Shown here: positions 1 through 12,365 of the stretch, piece after piece
How positions within the stretch are numbered: the first letter of the stretch is position 1
How the letters are laid out: every line of letters begins with the position of its first letter
Translations under genes and position numbers: made by a program
Notes under the pieces: model-generated
What the model was told of the DNA's origin: nothing
Database searches by the model: none
Seen by the model: the letters and a program-made list of their open reading frames with translations, nothing else
From: Lactifluus volemus
Lineage: Eukaryota > Basidiomycota > Agaricomycetes > Russulales > Russulaceae
NCBI GenBank assembly: GCA_022376515.1
Contig: WTXI01000051.1
Location: forward strand, 62,001 to 126,000
Reading direction: 5' to 3'
DNA length: 64,000 nt

Positions 1-226
1 CGACGTACATGTGGCCTCACTGACCAAGACATGGTCATTATTCGGCAGAACCTCCTCACACCAATTCCATAATATATCTGTGCACCCTTCATGTGCTCTT
101 GCTTCATACCTTGATACTCACCACATGCACTCCAAAAAAATCACCCTACGATTAATTAACCCATGAGCTGGCTCCACAACATCCAGCCAAGAGGTACATA
201 TATATGTATCGAAAGCAAAGAAAGCG

Positions 227-3200
227 TCAAGTCTTCCGCACAAGACTCAGCCCCCGCTTCGGACGTGCACCTAGTACCTGCCCCTGTGCAGTCAAAGTTG
301 TAGCCACACCCCCCTGAGCCCTCGCCCGAGGATTGAGGGGGCTAAGGGCGCCCGGCCGTCCGTTACTGGGTCCTGCAGCACCAACGCCCGGCGCCAAAGG
401 GGTTGGTGGCGCTGGAACTTCCCCAAGTCCTGTGACACGCCGCCGCGCGACGGGGCGCTCGGGGAGTGCGGAGCTCGGAAGTGTGTCAGTGACGTCTGGT
501 GCACTGCCAAACGCAGCGCGACGCGCCCGCTCGTGCCGTGTCTGCACGGCACGGAAGTGCGCGAGAAGTTCGGGCCATTTGATCTCGTCACGCGCAAGTT
601 TTGATCTTGTCGCTACAGTCGCGACAGGACTCCTATAAGAGGATCAGGGCACAAGGTCTGTTCAGAGAAAAAGGTAAATATGCGGACGGTTTGGGAGCTA
701 TGTGCAGGAATCCGGCAGAGTTCACGGCGTTCAATCGATTTCGAAGGGAGATGAAGGCAGAGCTTTGGGGAAGCAGCATGAGTAAACCGTACAAACATTT
801 GAACAAGTACGGGTATCGGTCAGGCTCGAGAAGCTGTAAACGAATATCTGTTGTGCATTGGATATGAGTACATTAACTGGTTAAGGGCGCTCACGCACAA
901 GTAAAGACGGGCGACTCGATGAGCTGCACCAGCTTGTCGATTTGGACTAGAATCTGGACGGTCATTTCGAGATCAGCACTAACAGACCTTGTCAGGCCGT
1001 CCATAATGCGCTTCAAAGTGGAAGCAGACTTGCAAGATGGAAAGGAGATTGGATGCGTGCTCGTATGCCTGAGCTAGGAGGCAGAGCGAGAACACGGCAA
1101 CAGCATTGTGACACCACGATCGATACAGCGTTACAAAAAGTGCCTGGCCGTCTTGCTGGGAACAAGGGGATGAGTGGTCAGTACCAGAGCTGAAAAGCAT
1201 TTGATATACCCGTGTTTCAAGACTTTTGAGTCGTCTACGAAAGTCGGCAAGCTCGGGCGAAGTGATGAGGATTGTGGAGAGTTTCTGGACAATGACGCTA
1301 GCAAAGTCGAGGTCCTAGGAAATCTGCGTAAACTCGGGCCATCTAACAAGAGCCAAGCTCACCTCTTCCTTTTCAAGAATCTCGGCAAACGCCTTGTAGA
1401 TACGTTCTGTGCTGAGGTTGAGGCACAGTTGTCTAATTATCAAACTTCCACGCGTCTCGAGCAGCCTTCTGTCTGTGCTAAACAGATCCAGCAAGTTGAT
1501 CATAAAGGCTTTGAAATAGCTGTCATCCGACGCGGACGAGATCTGGGCAAGAAGCTGCAAGTCGTGTTTGATGACTTCTTCTGAGGTGTCGGACAACGTC
1601 TTGAGTAGCGCGGGGAAAGTCCCGTCGTCCATCGCAAGGATCTAGTCTACGTAAGTACACAAAGGGTCACGAGCGAAGCAGGCTCGCACCTTCTTTGGCG
1701 CCTTTTGGTGAAGCATGAGAAGCCACTTGAGAGCAGCGACGCGCGTTTCCTCGTGCTCGCTCAGGAATTGTATTGTCAACGCATTTACAGTACTCTGATA
1801 GTCAAACGCATCCGCATGAGCATCGCGCTCTGGTATGGATGAGGGACCTGCCGCGCTCCCAAGTGATTGAGGGGAAGGTGGTCGCGGCGTTGGTGAGCGA
1901 AGCGGTGGTTGGACTTCTAGCGATCCAAGCAGGCGTGGTGGTTGGGCAGTTTCTGCCGACATCTGCAAACTCGCACGCTTCTGGATAGTGATGTTACTTG
2001 GAGTCGGTGTAGCAGTTGAATCTGTCAGTGATTCTACGGAGCCTGACTCACGCGAAGTTGGGGTTTGCGTGTTTTGGCGTGACGGCGGAGGGGAAGCAGA
2101 GACAAAGGAAGGAGAAGCGGGCGATGCGCGGGCGGCCGTGGGGGCAGCGCGCTCACTAGGCAATACGCCTTGACGAGATGGTGTCTCGGATGGGGAGGGT
2201 AGTGATTGGATAACACTGAGGAGCAGCTTGTTTGTGCGAATAGCAGAAGACTGGATCATAGTCACATGATGCGCAAGGTTGGGGAGGATGGCTGGAATGA
2301 GACGTGGGGTGAACGGGACCATGACCTCTTGAGTAAACGTCAGAAACTCAGCAAGCCAGAGGAGGGCGGTCGATTGCTGAATTTCGTCATCTGAAAACAT
2401 GTCAGTCCCTTGAATGCTATAGCAAAAGAGTCAATCACGTTGTGTGTCGAGCTGCTGGATCAGGATCTCGACTAATGCAGCATAGTCGATCCGAACGCCT
2501 TGTCCGGGAACCCAGTCTAGATAAAAATGAGCGTGTGTTGTCTGTTTGGGACACAGCGTAAAGACAAACCTCCCGCGTCCCGTTCATTCACATCTGACTC
2601 GACGATCCCGTTTGACTTGTCTAGTTCGGATGGGAGTTCCTGGCCGTCAAGGAAGGAAACTCGCTCGGTGTCGGGAAGGACAGCCGTATCTTGTGAGCGT
2701 TCTCTTTCCTTCTCTGGTTCAGCTCGATTCTTTTCTTCTGGTTCTGGTTCTATTTCTCGTAGACGCTGTTGTTCCTCACGATGCTTACGTACGATGGTCA
2801 CCTCCCGGAGCTCACGTAGGAATTCGGCAAGTTGGTTTTCGGCTGCAATGCGGACATCTTCTGTTGGGTCCGATAGATATTTCCTGAACAGGAGGGGTAA
2901 GACTTGAAAGAAAGAAAAAAAATGATGGGATGCAAAATAACTCGCACAATAGCCCGTCCAGGAGATGGGGAAGGAATGTGATTAATTCAAGTTCGGGTAC
3001 AGAATCGAGCACAGAAATCCATGAGGCGAGGAAGGAACGTGTGAAAGGTGAGATAACGTAAATGCGATCGGAAAGGAGTGGGATAAAGCGGGAGAGGGAG
3101 AACGCGAGGCGCGGAACGGCACTTGTGCCATCGTCATCAGGGTGGGGGACCACGATTCCGTTTTCACCCACCCGACGCTTCTCCGTCTCAGGAAAATGAG

Positions 3201-3856
3201 GAACGTAATAGGAGGCCGACTCTGCAACGATGTCTTTGAGTAGGCGATCAAGGAGCTCTGCGCCATTCTTGACAGACAGCTCTGGGTCGGCAGCCAGCTG
3301 GAAGTTGGTTAGCCCAAGGTATAGATCAGCCTGAGAATAGCGGGCAACATACTTTGCTCAACGCGTCAAAAATGGGGTTGAAATAGACCAAAACCTCCCC
3401 TTTTGACACTTTGGCGATATTATACAGGCATTCTGCTGCAAAATAGCGTACGCGATTTTCTGGGTCAGAAAAACAGACGAGGAGAGGCTCGAGAAAGAGA
3501 TCCATGTAGGGTGCTATATCGACGCCGAGGGCAATGGCGGTACCGGCAAGACCGATCAAACCGCCATTGCGGACATGGAGTGCATTGGTGACGCCAGAGA
3601 ACATCTCGATGAGTTGGTCAACGATTTGGCCGATTCGTCGCTCATCGCCTTGTTGGTGACATTCACGGACAAGTCTGGAAGATAGTTAAGCGGGTGTATA
3701 TGTATTAATGGTGAGAATGTTTGACATACTTTTCGAGGTCGAGAGCGGCAGCCTTTCGGCGCTCGTACATCTTGTCGACTAATTGCTTTGCTATTGTTTG
3801 ATCTGGGCGTAGAGTTGGTAGAACAGGCAGAAAAGTGTAAGAGGGTGTTTACCCAT
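227..3856 (-). CDS. VAC14: VAC14-like HEAT-repeat scaffold of the Fab1/PIKfyve complex
   Basis: Scaffold that holds the PI3P 5-kinase Fab1/PIKfyve and the phosphatase Fig4 on vacuole/endosome membranes and so controls PI(3,5)P2. Recognisable blocks run in order: an N-terminal [14 protein letters not shown] segment (about 3735-3780), a HEAT stretch with [15 protein letters not shown] (3326-3604), [16 protein letters not shown] (near 3250), [16 protein letters not shown] and GSLIIRQLC (1315-1632), [20 protein letters not shown] (about 1050-1140) and [15 protein letters not shown] (about 720-790). The start is inferred: ATGG at 3853-3856, then a short intron (GTAAAC...CCCAG), gives [18 protein letters not shown], matching the family start. 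A 55-nt intron near 633-687 joins the core to a tail containing [18 protein letters not shown], followed by a Pro/Ala/Gly-rich end with stop at 227. Family identity is firm; middle exon borders were not all worked out. Confidence 0.93.
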
Positions 3857-4087
3857 TATATTTCAGACAGGGATTGGATCGCACAGAGCCGTAAATTGTG
3901 AACCTTTGGAAAACGCGAGTCGCACGAGTCCACATGACGGCGTTATGGTAATGTATATTTGGTAATCAATTGTAAGGTAAGTCATTACTGTGAAGGTTAC
4001 AATAATCTGTAGGTGGGATACATCTCTAACGACATTCGCATATCAACTCATACTCATCCCGTGGTGGAAAGACGGCTAATCGTTTCG

Positions 4088-5489
4088 TTAGCAAAACACA
4101 CTTTTTTTTGAGAGAGAGTTGAGGAAACACTCACGTTCGTACTCTGTTTCTAAACACTTCGCTCGCCCCTTTACAATACTTTGAAACTCTGCTAGCCTTC
4201 TAGCATCATCATGGTGTCCCTCTTCTAAAAATTGCATCACCGAGCCAGGGGTATACGTCATATATTGATCGGGAAAGCTGACCCACCACGCATCGTGTAC
4301 GTCCAAGAAAACAAGACGCCCGAGTGCGTCCATCAACTTGACGTATATTGCCGCCCAGGGCCGCGGTACGGTTGGCCAGTCTAAAAACTCATCCCCGTTT
4401 TCGTCGCCAGTGTTTTGTTTTACGGCAATCTGGCAGTGTGCGAGATGCAACTCGAGCAACGTTGCGCCGTGTTGTACGATGAAACGTTCCGCGTCACGTG
4501 TCTCCGAGAACTGGACGTGCTGGAGGCGCAACGCGCGAAGACGCGGGAAGTAAAGCTCCGAGAATGAATAGCGCAAGTAGAAAATGCCGATTGCATCGGA
4601 GAAGCACAGCGAGAGCGCCTCGAGATTCTCCAAGCCTGTCGCCACGCTTGGTGGGGGCACGAGTTGCAGCGGTAGGGTATCAAAGAAGAACGGCTCACAA
4701 GGGGAGATGAGCCCAGGCGACAGTGGGCTCGTGATGAGCGCTGACCATGAGTCCGTGGACGCACAGTAAATCTCAAAGAGAGAGAGGTTTGCACGCAGGG
4801 CGCGGAAGCCCGGGTGAGAGTATTGTGGTAAGGGGTAAGGAGGAAGGCGAGTGAGGGACAACGATTCGAGCGGGTGGGGGAGGGTATTGCCGAGCGAGTC
4901 GAGTGCATCCAGGATGAAGGACAGATCTTCCAGGATAGATTTGAGCTCGTTTTCTTCTGGGGTTATGTCACCAAATCGTATTGAGAGGGATCTGAGAGAT
5001 GGTAGCTCATCCAGGTGAGATAACGCATGGCGTAGCAAACGGCGAATCTCCACGCGGGATTCGCGCGCCGCTTTATCATCAGGAGAGACGGACTCGTATC
5101 GATGGGGTTCTGAGGCCAATGAGACCAAGTTGAAGTTGAAAGGGAAGGAGATACTTACCTGGATCCCAATACTGGTATTTGACGGACTGCACACACTGGT
5201 TAGCCCAGGGCGATTTCACAATCGCCAAAAACCCGTTGATGCTTTTCAGGGTGTGCGTCAGCCTGAGGGTGCGGAATAGCCGTGGTGAAACGATGTGACA
5301 GAATTGGCGGCATGCGACTCGGAGGTTGAGAAGCTCCTTGGAGTAGTACTCGCGTCGCCTGCGGCGCTTGTCTCGCAGATATGAATCTGTGTTTTCAAAG
5401 TCAAAATCGAAGGAAAGAACGTCGACGATGACATGAATAATGTCTGTAGGGAGAATTGGCAACCGATTTCTCTGGGTGATTGCACGCAT
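4088..5489 (-). CDS. F-box-like protein
   Basis: Two exons (5489-5159 and 5109-4088) joined across a 49-nt intron (GTAAGT...CTCAG) give about 450 residues. The N-terminus reads LPTDIIHVIVDVLSF, then LLNLRVACRQFCHIVSPRLF, the hydrophobic pattern of a degenerate fungal F-box. The rest has leucine-rich segments such as ELPSLRSLSIRF, ENLEALSLCFSD and RLRALRLQHVQFS, as in substrate-binding regions of F-box/LRR proteins. The presumed role is substrate recognition in an SCF ubiquitin ligase; no substrate can be named. This is an orphan member of a family greatly expanded in basidiomycetes. The reading frame is intact. Confidence 0.75.
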
Positions 5490-5932
5490 GAAGGTAGTGG
5501 AGTGAATGACGAGGGAGGCGAGGCCCCCCCAAAGGTCGTCGATTTAATTTAAAGAAGGGTGTGGATCAGTTGCCTCAAACATGCAAAGCAGTAACCGACA
5601 ATAAAATGTCTCATGTTGTCTCATGTTCCCTTTGGCCACCGTGACCACGCCCAATCTCTTGATTTATCAGCACGGGCTCAGGTGGATCAGAGCTGTGCCA
5701 ATGCTCGCTTGCGTGGCCCCCCCGACTCATGAGTACACTACAGTATTCCGGAACATACAGTACTACCTCCTTCCCGCATGCTCCATCCACTCATCACTCC
5801 CCATCTGAACCAACCTCGAACAGCATCGCGCAAATGCAAACAGCTCTTCCTCCCCATTAAACATCGATGCGGCACCCACGATCTCTGCGGGTAGGCCCTG
5901 TCGCAGGCACACACAAAGGGGAAATCAGATCT
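5490..5932. other. Intergenic spacer, 443 bp
   Basis: Lies between the 5' end of the F-box-like gene and the 3' end of AFG1, both on the minus strand, so it should hold the F-box gene promoter and the AFG1 3' UTR. No convincing ORF or repeat was seen. Confidence 0.5.
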
Positions 5933-7551
5933 TCAAAGACGGAATTTGTGATTGCGTGAGAAGCAGGCACGCACCAACTCGTCCACAATGGCGCGCATGT
6001 GATCAGATACCGGTAAACTTGAGGTATCACTCGAATCATCCGAAAAAATCTCAAAGATGGGCACCTCGGATGAAACGAACAGTCGCGTTTTGTTGTCATA
6101 GCATGCGTCGATAAACGTGATGAAACGCCGTGCCTGTCGCAAAAGCTCAGCATGAAGAACATGGTGCCCGCACTGCGCTACCTTGTCTTTCTCGCCTAAT
6201 CCCATCCGAGGCACGTCTGTCACGAATAAGGACCCAAATCGAAACGTGAGCTCGAGGTAATCTGCTGCGCCGAGAGGCCGCCCGCACAACTCGGCAAACG
6301 TGAATTGGGCGACCTGGCCGGCACAACGTGGCACCGTAAGGTCGCGGCCCCATAGTCGAATCGTCTTGCCATCTTGGACGGGGATACCCTCGGTGAGTGC
6401 GGAAAACTGCGCATTGATGGCGGCGTGCGTAGTACTATTCAGGGGTGAGAAGTAGGCGTTCGAGAGTGCCCGGGATAGTCGGCGGTAGTCTGCAGAAGGT
6501 GAGATACAGTTGGGGGAGAGAGAATAGGGAACGAACGGACCTGTGCCTGAATCAAGGTCGGTGACGTCGAATTCACTCTTGAGAAGATCGATTGCAGGAA
6601 GGAAAGAGGCACGTTGGATGCCGTTCTTGTACAACTCGTCAGGATGGCGGCTACGTAAAGTCATCAGTCGGTTAGCGTCGAATACCACATGGCGGCAATC
6701 TCGAACGTACTTGGAGGTGAACACGCATACGACGCCGTATCCGAGAAGGGCTTCGAGCAAGCGTCGCAAGATCATCGCATCTGCAATGTCTGTCACCTGG
6801 AACTCGTCGAGGCATAACACGTGCGCCAAGCTCGCAAGCTCGCGTGCGACAGGTGCAAGTGGGTCACCTGCGCCAGCGGCTTTGGCGGCATGCATTCGTT
6901 TGTGTACGTCAAGCATGAACGCGTGAAAGTGCACGCGCCGCTTGCGGGTGATGCGGGCGGGGAGTGTGTTGTAAAAGAGGTCCATGAGCATGGTCTTTCC
7001 TGTGCCGACATCGCCATAGAGATATAGTCCTTTCGGTCTGCCTGCACCGACAGGGCGTTGTGCGGGACGCGAGAAAAGGCGCGAGAACTGGGATGACAGA
7101 GATATCAATGGAATACGAAAAGAAAGAAAGGGGGGACACATGCTTACGAGCGACAATGTCTCTGCTGGTGGCGGGGGTGCATACACAGCAAGAGCATCAT
7201 GAAGAGTTTGTAGTTTCTGTATGATTCGTGTCTGATGGTCGTCTGATCTCAGTCTTCCAGCCTCAACCAGTTTTCGATACTCTTGCATGGGCGTTGACTG
7301 GCTCCCTAAGACAACCAGTTGGTTCACTGCGGCGTGAGTTTGACGACTCGAAAAAAAAGGTCCAATGACCCACCTTGCTTTGCAGACTGGACAAAGGGGT
7401 CTGTGTCTATCCGACTAGAAGGTTTGGTACTAGTAAGGGTTGAGTTGTACAAACGATTGCAGACTGGCTTCAATGAAGGGCGAGCTGCGAGAACATGCAG
7501 AGGTCGGACTGGTGTGGTATAGACATTGCGGGGTATTTGAATCCTCATCAA
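5933..7551 (-). CDS. AFG1: AFG1/LACE1-family mitochondrial AAA ATPase
   Basis: AFG1 proteins are mitochondrial inner-membrane AAA-type ATPases that help turn over misassembled respiratory-chain subunits. Five exons (7551-7374, 7326-7148, 7087-6711, 6650-6541, 6489-5933) total 1401 nt, 466 residues. The N-terminus is rich in Arg, Ser and Thr without acids (MMRIQIPRNVYTTPVRPLHV), as for a mitochondrial presequence. Next come the family block GLYLYGDVGTGKTMLMDLFY with Walker A GDVGTGKT, then CLDEFQVTDIADAM (Walker B, DE pair), then FTSNRHPDELYKNGIQR, which only appears once the 60-nt intron 6651-6710 is removed, and DLDSGTDYRR across the intron 6490-6540. The protein ends RNHKFRL. Divergent from the hydratase gene at 7976. 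Every splice restores a conserved motif. Confidence 0.95.
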
Positions 7552-7975
7552 GTCGGTTTAGATCAGAGCAGAGCATAACAAGTGGCTCGGACTCGGACTC
7601 GGATCTAACGACGCCGATTATATAATGCGATTTAAGCCGCATAAATACATCGGAGGACGTGCTAAAGATATTGAAGGAGGGACATGAGACCCTTTTTAAA
7701 AACAGAAGGAATATCTGAGAGAAGGGGGAAGAGTACAATACATAGTCGAAACAAGCGACGCTTGCAACAGGCACACCACCGCACTTGAAAGAGAGAAAGG
7801 GAAAAAATCTGCCAGGGACAGATAGAATGTACAAGTATAAACCAAACCGAGACGATGCTTAAAATGTGGTCATAGAACTGATGATTGATGATGAACACAC
7901 GACTTGCACTGAGACTTAGTGAGGCGTGAAGACGGCTCAGAGGCCTCACCAGCTTCACACACTCTGCACACTCTA
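7552..7975. promoter_or_regulatory. Divergent promoter region, AFG1 / hydratase-2
   Basis: A 424-bp spacer between two start codons facing away from each other, AFG1 (minus) and the peroxisomal hydratase (plus). It must hold both promoters and 5' UTRs. The minus-strand reading frames across 7430-7958 look like chance ORFs in pyrimidine-rich leader sequence. Confidence 0.6.
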
Positions 7976-9373
7976 ATGGTCATCACGATTGAACAACTCG
8001 AGAAACTTGTTGGGTACGAGTATGCAGCTGTTCCTGTGAGTCGTATCCTTCCACATCTGGGCTTCTCTCTTGACCATCCCCGCCCAAATCAGGTTAGCTG
8101 GAACAAAAGAGACCTTCTCACGTACGCTATTGGAATCGGCGCAAAGGCATCAGACCAGCAGTTTGTATATGGTACGTACCCCCATTCCCCTTTCAGTTCC
8201 TCGTATCTGACCCTTCTTTCCTCCTCCAGAACTTGGTACACCCTTTCAGGTTTCCGTTTGCAGAGTCATGCTCTCATTGCCTCGTCCTTAGATCCTTCCT
8301 TTGCGGCCTTCCCTACATATCCAGTTGTCCTCTTCCTCAAAGGTTTCCCATTCGGCCATCTCCCACTTTGTCAACGACTCAAATCTGTTTCCTTTAGGTG
8401 CCGACCAAGATGTCATCAATTTCTCCGAACGCGTCACTGGAAGCAATACCATCAAAGGACTTCCCACATTTGACCCGAAACGGGTGTTACACGCATCGCA
8501 GTCGATCGAGATATTGAAACCACTCCCTCTCGTCAGTGGACCTGGCTGGAAACTTAAACAGCGTCTCGCTTCAATCCGTGAAAATAGTGCGCATCCTCTT
8601 TGTATTCCGCGCGACCTATTTAATGAGTCGCACCTCGTACAGAATCAGGCGTCATCATCGAGAACGAATTCTTGCTCGTAGACTCAAATGACGTCCCCTA
8701 CGCCCGCCTCTTCGTACGTCCAACAGCTTGAAGCGCAATTGACCCATAGTCACCTCGGCTTCTAGTCAGCAACTTTCAACTTGACAGGGAAGATCACGGG
8801 GAAGCCTTTTGCCCGTAGCGTCGCTTCTCCACCGCAGCACCAGTCCATACCGCAGGGTCGTGCAGCGGACTGGGTCGTGCGCGAAAAGACATTGCCCGAG
8901 CAGGCCCTAATCTACCGACTCTCGGGAGACTACAACCCGCTCCACATCGGTTCGCCACCCTCTTTGGCTTCCCATTGTTACACATATCTGACCCATGCTT
9001 TATAGACCCAAGGGTGGGCTCGGGGGCCGGTTTCGGGGGTGTAATCCTACACGGCCTGTCGACGTTCGGCTTCGCTGCCCGCGCGATCCTGCAGGCCGTC
9101 GGAGGCGGACAACCTTCCGCGTTGCGTTACTTTGGCGCGCGCTTCACCGCTCCCGTCAACCCAGGAGACGAGCTCGAGACGAGCGCCTGGGAGGTGAAAA
9201 AAGGTCTTCATGGGACAACCGAGGTCGCATTCGAGGTTAAGAATATAACGACCGGCAAGGTAGGCTCTGCTCGATAGTTGGCGGACTTTGTTCATTGATC
9301 AACATATGTCTTCTAGGTCGTTATTGGTGGTGGATTCGCGCGAGTGGTCAAGTTTGAGAGGTCGAGGCTCTGA
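7976..9373 (+). CDS. MaoC-like (R)-specific enoyl-CoA hydratase (hydratase 2), probably peroxisomal
   Basis: Predicted to hydrate trans-2-enoyl-CoA to (3R)-hydroxyacyl-CoA in peroxisomal beta-oxidation, like the hydratase-2 part of multifunctional enzyme 2. Eight exons (7976-8171, 8230-8235, 8292-8342, 8398-8586, 8649-8713, 8766-8949, 9006-9259, 9317-9373) add to 1002 nt, 333 residues. The first half is the inactive-type hotdog with VYELDPSFAAFPTYPVV; the second carries the catalytic signature YRLSGDYNPLHIDP (Asp, His) and VILHGLSTFGFAARAI. The C-terminus is FERSRL, and SRL is a PTS1-type peroxisomal signal. Exon 2 is only 6 nt (AACTTG) but is needed to form the conserved YELDP. Start chosen at the ATG giving MVITIEQLEKLVG. 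The dehydrogenase and SCP2 parts of the multifunctional enzyme are absent, so this is the stand-alone form. Confidence 0.92.
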
Positions 9374-9801
9374 GATGACATACGTTGTACTACGTCATCC
9401 ATATTATCACGTAAAAGCTATTTGGAAATGTGACGTCACCTATCGAAGCTTTGTGCTGGCGATGAAGCAGCCGGTTTGATGCGGTGTATGCTACTTGGGT
9501 GTAAATACAGATGGGTCAATGATGCAAGCTTGAGGTAAAAAGCAGTGAAATGGGTCACGCCAGAACACAAAATGGACGGACATACGGTCCATCAAGATTT
9601 AAGACAAGTGGGATCTATTTCAAGTTGCCAAGACGGACTTGGCTTGTCGGGTCCTCCGAGTGGTGCGTTATCATACAAGGTAGTACTACATCATGTATAG
9701 CATTAAAGAAGCCTGGCCGACATCTGTGTAAACTAAGGGATAACCCGAGTGCCTGCTGCTATACTGTACACGTAGTATGTCGCACACGAAATGTACATCT
9801 C
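9374..9801. other. Convergent 3' spacer
   Basis: 428 bp between the stop codons of the hydratase (plus) and RRN3 (minus). No supported gene. It should contain both 3' UTRs and polyadenylation sites. Confidence 0.5.
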
Positions 9802-12284
9802 TCATACAACAGTAGAGCTAATCTCCAGAGGGACGGCGGTGGAGTGGAAAGGTGCAGGTACAGGGCTGATGCTCATCCCACCGAAGGATGCGCCAAGCCC
9901 GTCAGCCTCCACATCCAAACGATCTACAGGGCCAAATCGACGTTGCCCGGCCACACGTTCTCCCATCTCTTCTTCTTCCTCTTCTTCCTCATCCTCCTCC
10001 TCATCGCAGTCTATTGCGACGCCCGCCCATTCGCGGTATATCGGTTCGATGTATGAACTGGAGCGCGGCAGTTTGTACGGGTCAAACGGGAAGAAAGATG
10101 TGAGCTCGCTCAGCGCATTGATACTGCTACCGCTAGGGAGTGCAGGAAGCTGCTGTTCGGCGCTCCGCGCTGGAGGTGGTGCGGCGAGCAACGGGAAGAC
10201 GTACATAAACCCTGTAGCGTGAGCGACACGGGCAAACTGACGCGCCACATTTTCGGAGCAGAACTAGTTGGGGAAAATACAACCAGTTTATATAGGCGCG
10301 GAGGAAGTATGGAGGAAAAATCACCTTGAGCGGCTGGAGCGGACAAGCGACGACACGCTGTATGATGCTGAGCTCCGCCATCCACATCTTCTTCGATGGC
10401 CCTGCTAACGCCTCTTGCTCACCGTCGCACCCCACCTCACCATTTCCATCACCCTCTACTAGGTCCCTCCATCGAAAACAAAATATCAGAAAGACCGCCT
10501 GTGCAACTGCGTAAAACACGCTTGGTGGAGCAGCGCCCCCACTACCGGTCTCAAACGCGTCGGCATCGTGCTCGAGGAAGCGGCAAAGCACACGGACAGC
10601 ACCGCGTGCTTCATCGCGACCGATAAAGATGGCACGGGAGACGAACGAAGCAACGTAGCTCGCCGCCGCAGCGCGAGCCACCTCGGACTGTGCGGGCTCC
10701 AGCAGGGCGTGGGCAACAAGTTCGCCGAGGAAAAGGTCTGCAAAGGCAGCGTTACGCGAGGCAAACCAGAAGAGGAGAAATTGAGTATATCGCGATCTGA
10801 AGGTGCAAAGGATAGTGCGAGTGAAGATGGCGAGGAGAGTATGAAATTGCGCGAGCTGCTGTAGCGTGCGACTTTCTTCTGTCTCAGCAGCAGGTGAAGG
10901 TGAACGAGGACGCGGAGATGAGGTAAGGCGGGTTGTTGCAGGAGTTGAAGGCGTAGATGGTGAAGGCGAAGGTGAAGGTGGTCGGTCAAAATGGTCGAAA
11001 AGGAGCTTGAGGATGGCATCGAGTTTGTTGACCATCTCAGTTATGCGACCGAGGTCGAGCGGTTCGGCTACGGGTGGTGCATCGTCGTCATCTTGAGCAT
11101 CCGCCTCTGAGGAGAGGTCGGAAAAGCCATCGGAACCTTCCTCTGATCCGTCTGCATCCTCTCCTGGATCGTTCGACTGCTCCTGGCCGACGACAGTGTC
11201 GAAGGGATCGAGATCAAAAAGGTCCGCTTGTTCCTGTGCCGATCCCGATGCTTCGAGTTCTTCAAGTTCAACTTGTATCTCTACCTGAGTTATGTATGTT
11301 TCGTTCATCGATACTGTAAAGGGTTGCAAGATGAGCTCACATCAATCTGAATCGCTCGATCGATGATCGTCGACAACAAACTGTCCGCTATCTCTGGGCA
11401 GTAGTTTGTGATGCGGAGCATGTTTCGGATGTAAGTGATCTGCGAGGCTTGGGACTGCCGTTTATGAGGAAAGTGTTGGACAAGGAGGGGTTGAAGGGTG
11501 GTCGGAAGGGTCGGGACGAGGGTCAGGAGATGGCGTAAGAGATGATGGATGCGATCGTAGACAATGCGTCGGGTGAGAGGTGCCGAGGAAGACTCTGGAA
11601 GACTAGCGTCGAGAGCTTGGAGACCTGATTCTGAAGATCCCGGGCGATTAATTTCAATGGCAAGCTTTTAGTTTTCGGACGCGACGCACGATATGTGAAA
11701 TCCTGAGCGATACGGTTGAGCACGAGAGAGAGGTACTCTGGTCTCGCGCTGACAAGGATCTGGATAAAGGAGGTATATGTCTTGACGAGACTCGAGTCCA
11801 TGGTCATCCATGGCAGTCTCAATACGGCTTCTATGAGCGCCATGTGCGTGCGATCAAGGCGCGACACGACGTGGATGAGGGCCTGAAGCCACAAGCAAAG
11901 TTGTGGGATCGGCGAAGGTGCATCATATGACATTTTCTTGACGTTAAACTGGTCAACGAGCATGTCGTATGATTCATTATCACCCTGGTCACGCGTTCAG
12001 ACGGATAGGAGACAGACGAGGGGGGAGGTGCGTACAAGAAATTTTTGCTGAAGAGCATTATTCACGAACGCAAGGTACATGTCCTTGCTGAAACGTTCAT
12101 TCTTCTTTATCCTTGAGTTTGTCGCAATGGGGCGACGCAAATCGTGGGTAAATTTTTTTGTAAAGCGATCTAACGAAGGAGATTTTTGGAGGGGTAATAA
12201 ATCCATGTGTCTCGACTTGATAGCAGCAGGGCCTGCCTTTGGAGGGCGTTGATTGAACTGTGACAATCTTGAGTGTGGGTCCAT
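9802..12284 (-). CDS. RRN3: RRN3 (TIF-IA) RNA polymerase I initiation factor
   Basis: RRN3 binds RNA polymerase I and makes it competent to start rRNA transcription. The start codon at 12284 gives MDPHSRLSQFNQ. Following blocks are family-typical: LPQLCLWLQALIHVVSRLD-like (about 11840-11910), LPESSSAPLTRRIVYDRIHHLLRHLLT-like (about 11520-11600), LDAILKLLFDHFDRP (about 10990), YTQFLLFWFASRNAAFADLFLGELV (about 10740-10800), IIQRVVACPLQPLKV (near 10340) and, after a further intron, VARQFARVAHATGF with FFPFDPYKLPRSSSYIEPIY (10040-10250). An acidic Asp/Glu run of more than ten residues sits near 9965-10010, and an acidic stretch at about 11090-11240 matches the acidic loop known in RRN3. Divergent from NDUFB9, with 81 bp between the start codons. 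Confidence 0.93.
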
Positions 12285-12365
12285 TTACACAAGTTGTCAT
12301 TCACAGTTTCTGACTCGACTCGACTCTCACTTTCTAACCGCTTATGTCATTTGTTGATACCGACC
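12285..12365. promoter_or_regulatory. Very short divergent promoter, RRN3 / NDUFB9
   Basis: Only 81 bp separate the two start codons. Both transcripts must have very short 5' UTRs or overlapping initiation regions. The spacer contains a short GACTCGACTCGACTC repeat (about 12311-12326). It links a Pol I factor with a respiratory subunit, a plausible growth-coordinated pair; co-regulation is inference. Confidence 0.6.

Noticed and set aside
333..638. Plus-strand Arg/Pro-rich ORF at the left edge
   Set aside because: It is antisense to the Pro/Ala-rich C-terminal tail of VAC14, whose minus-strand reading contains the family motif HFRAVQ.
9888..10103. Plus-strand ORFs over the TCTTCTTCCTCTTC tract as a microsatellite-encoded protein
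   Set aside because: The tract encodes the acidic Asp/Glu run of RRN3 on the minus strand, within a conserved frame.
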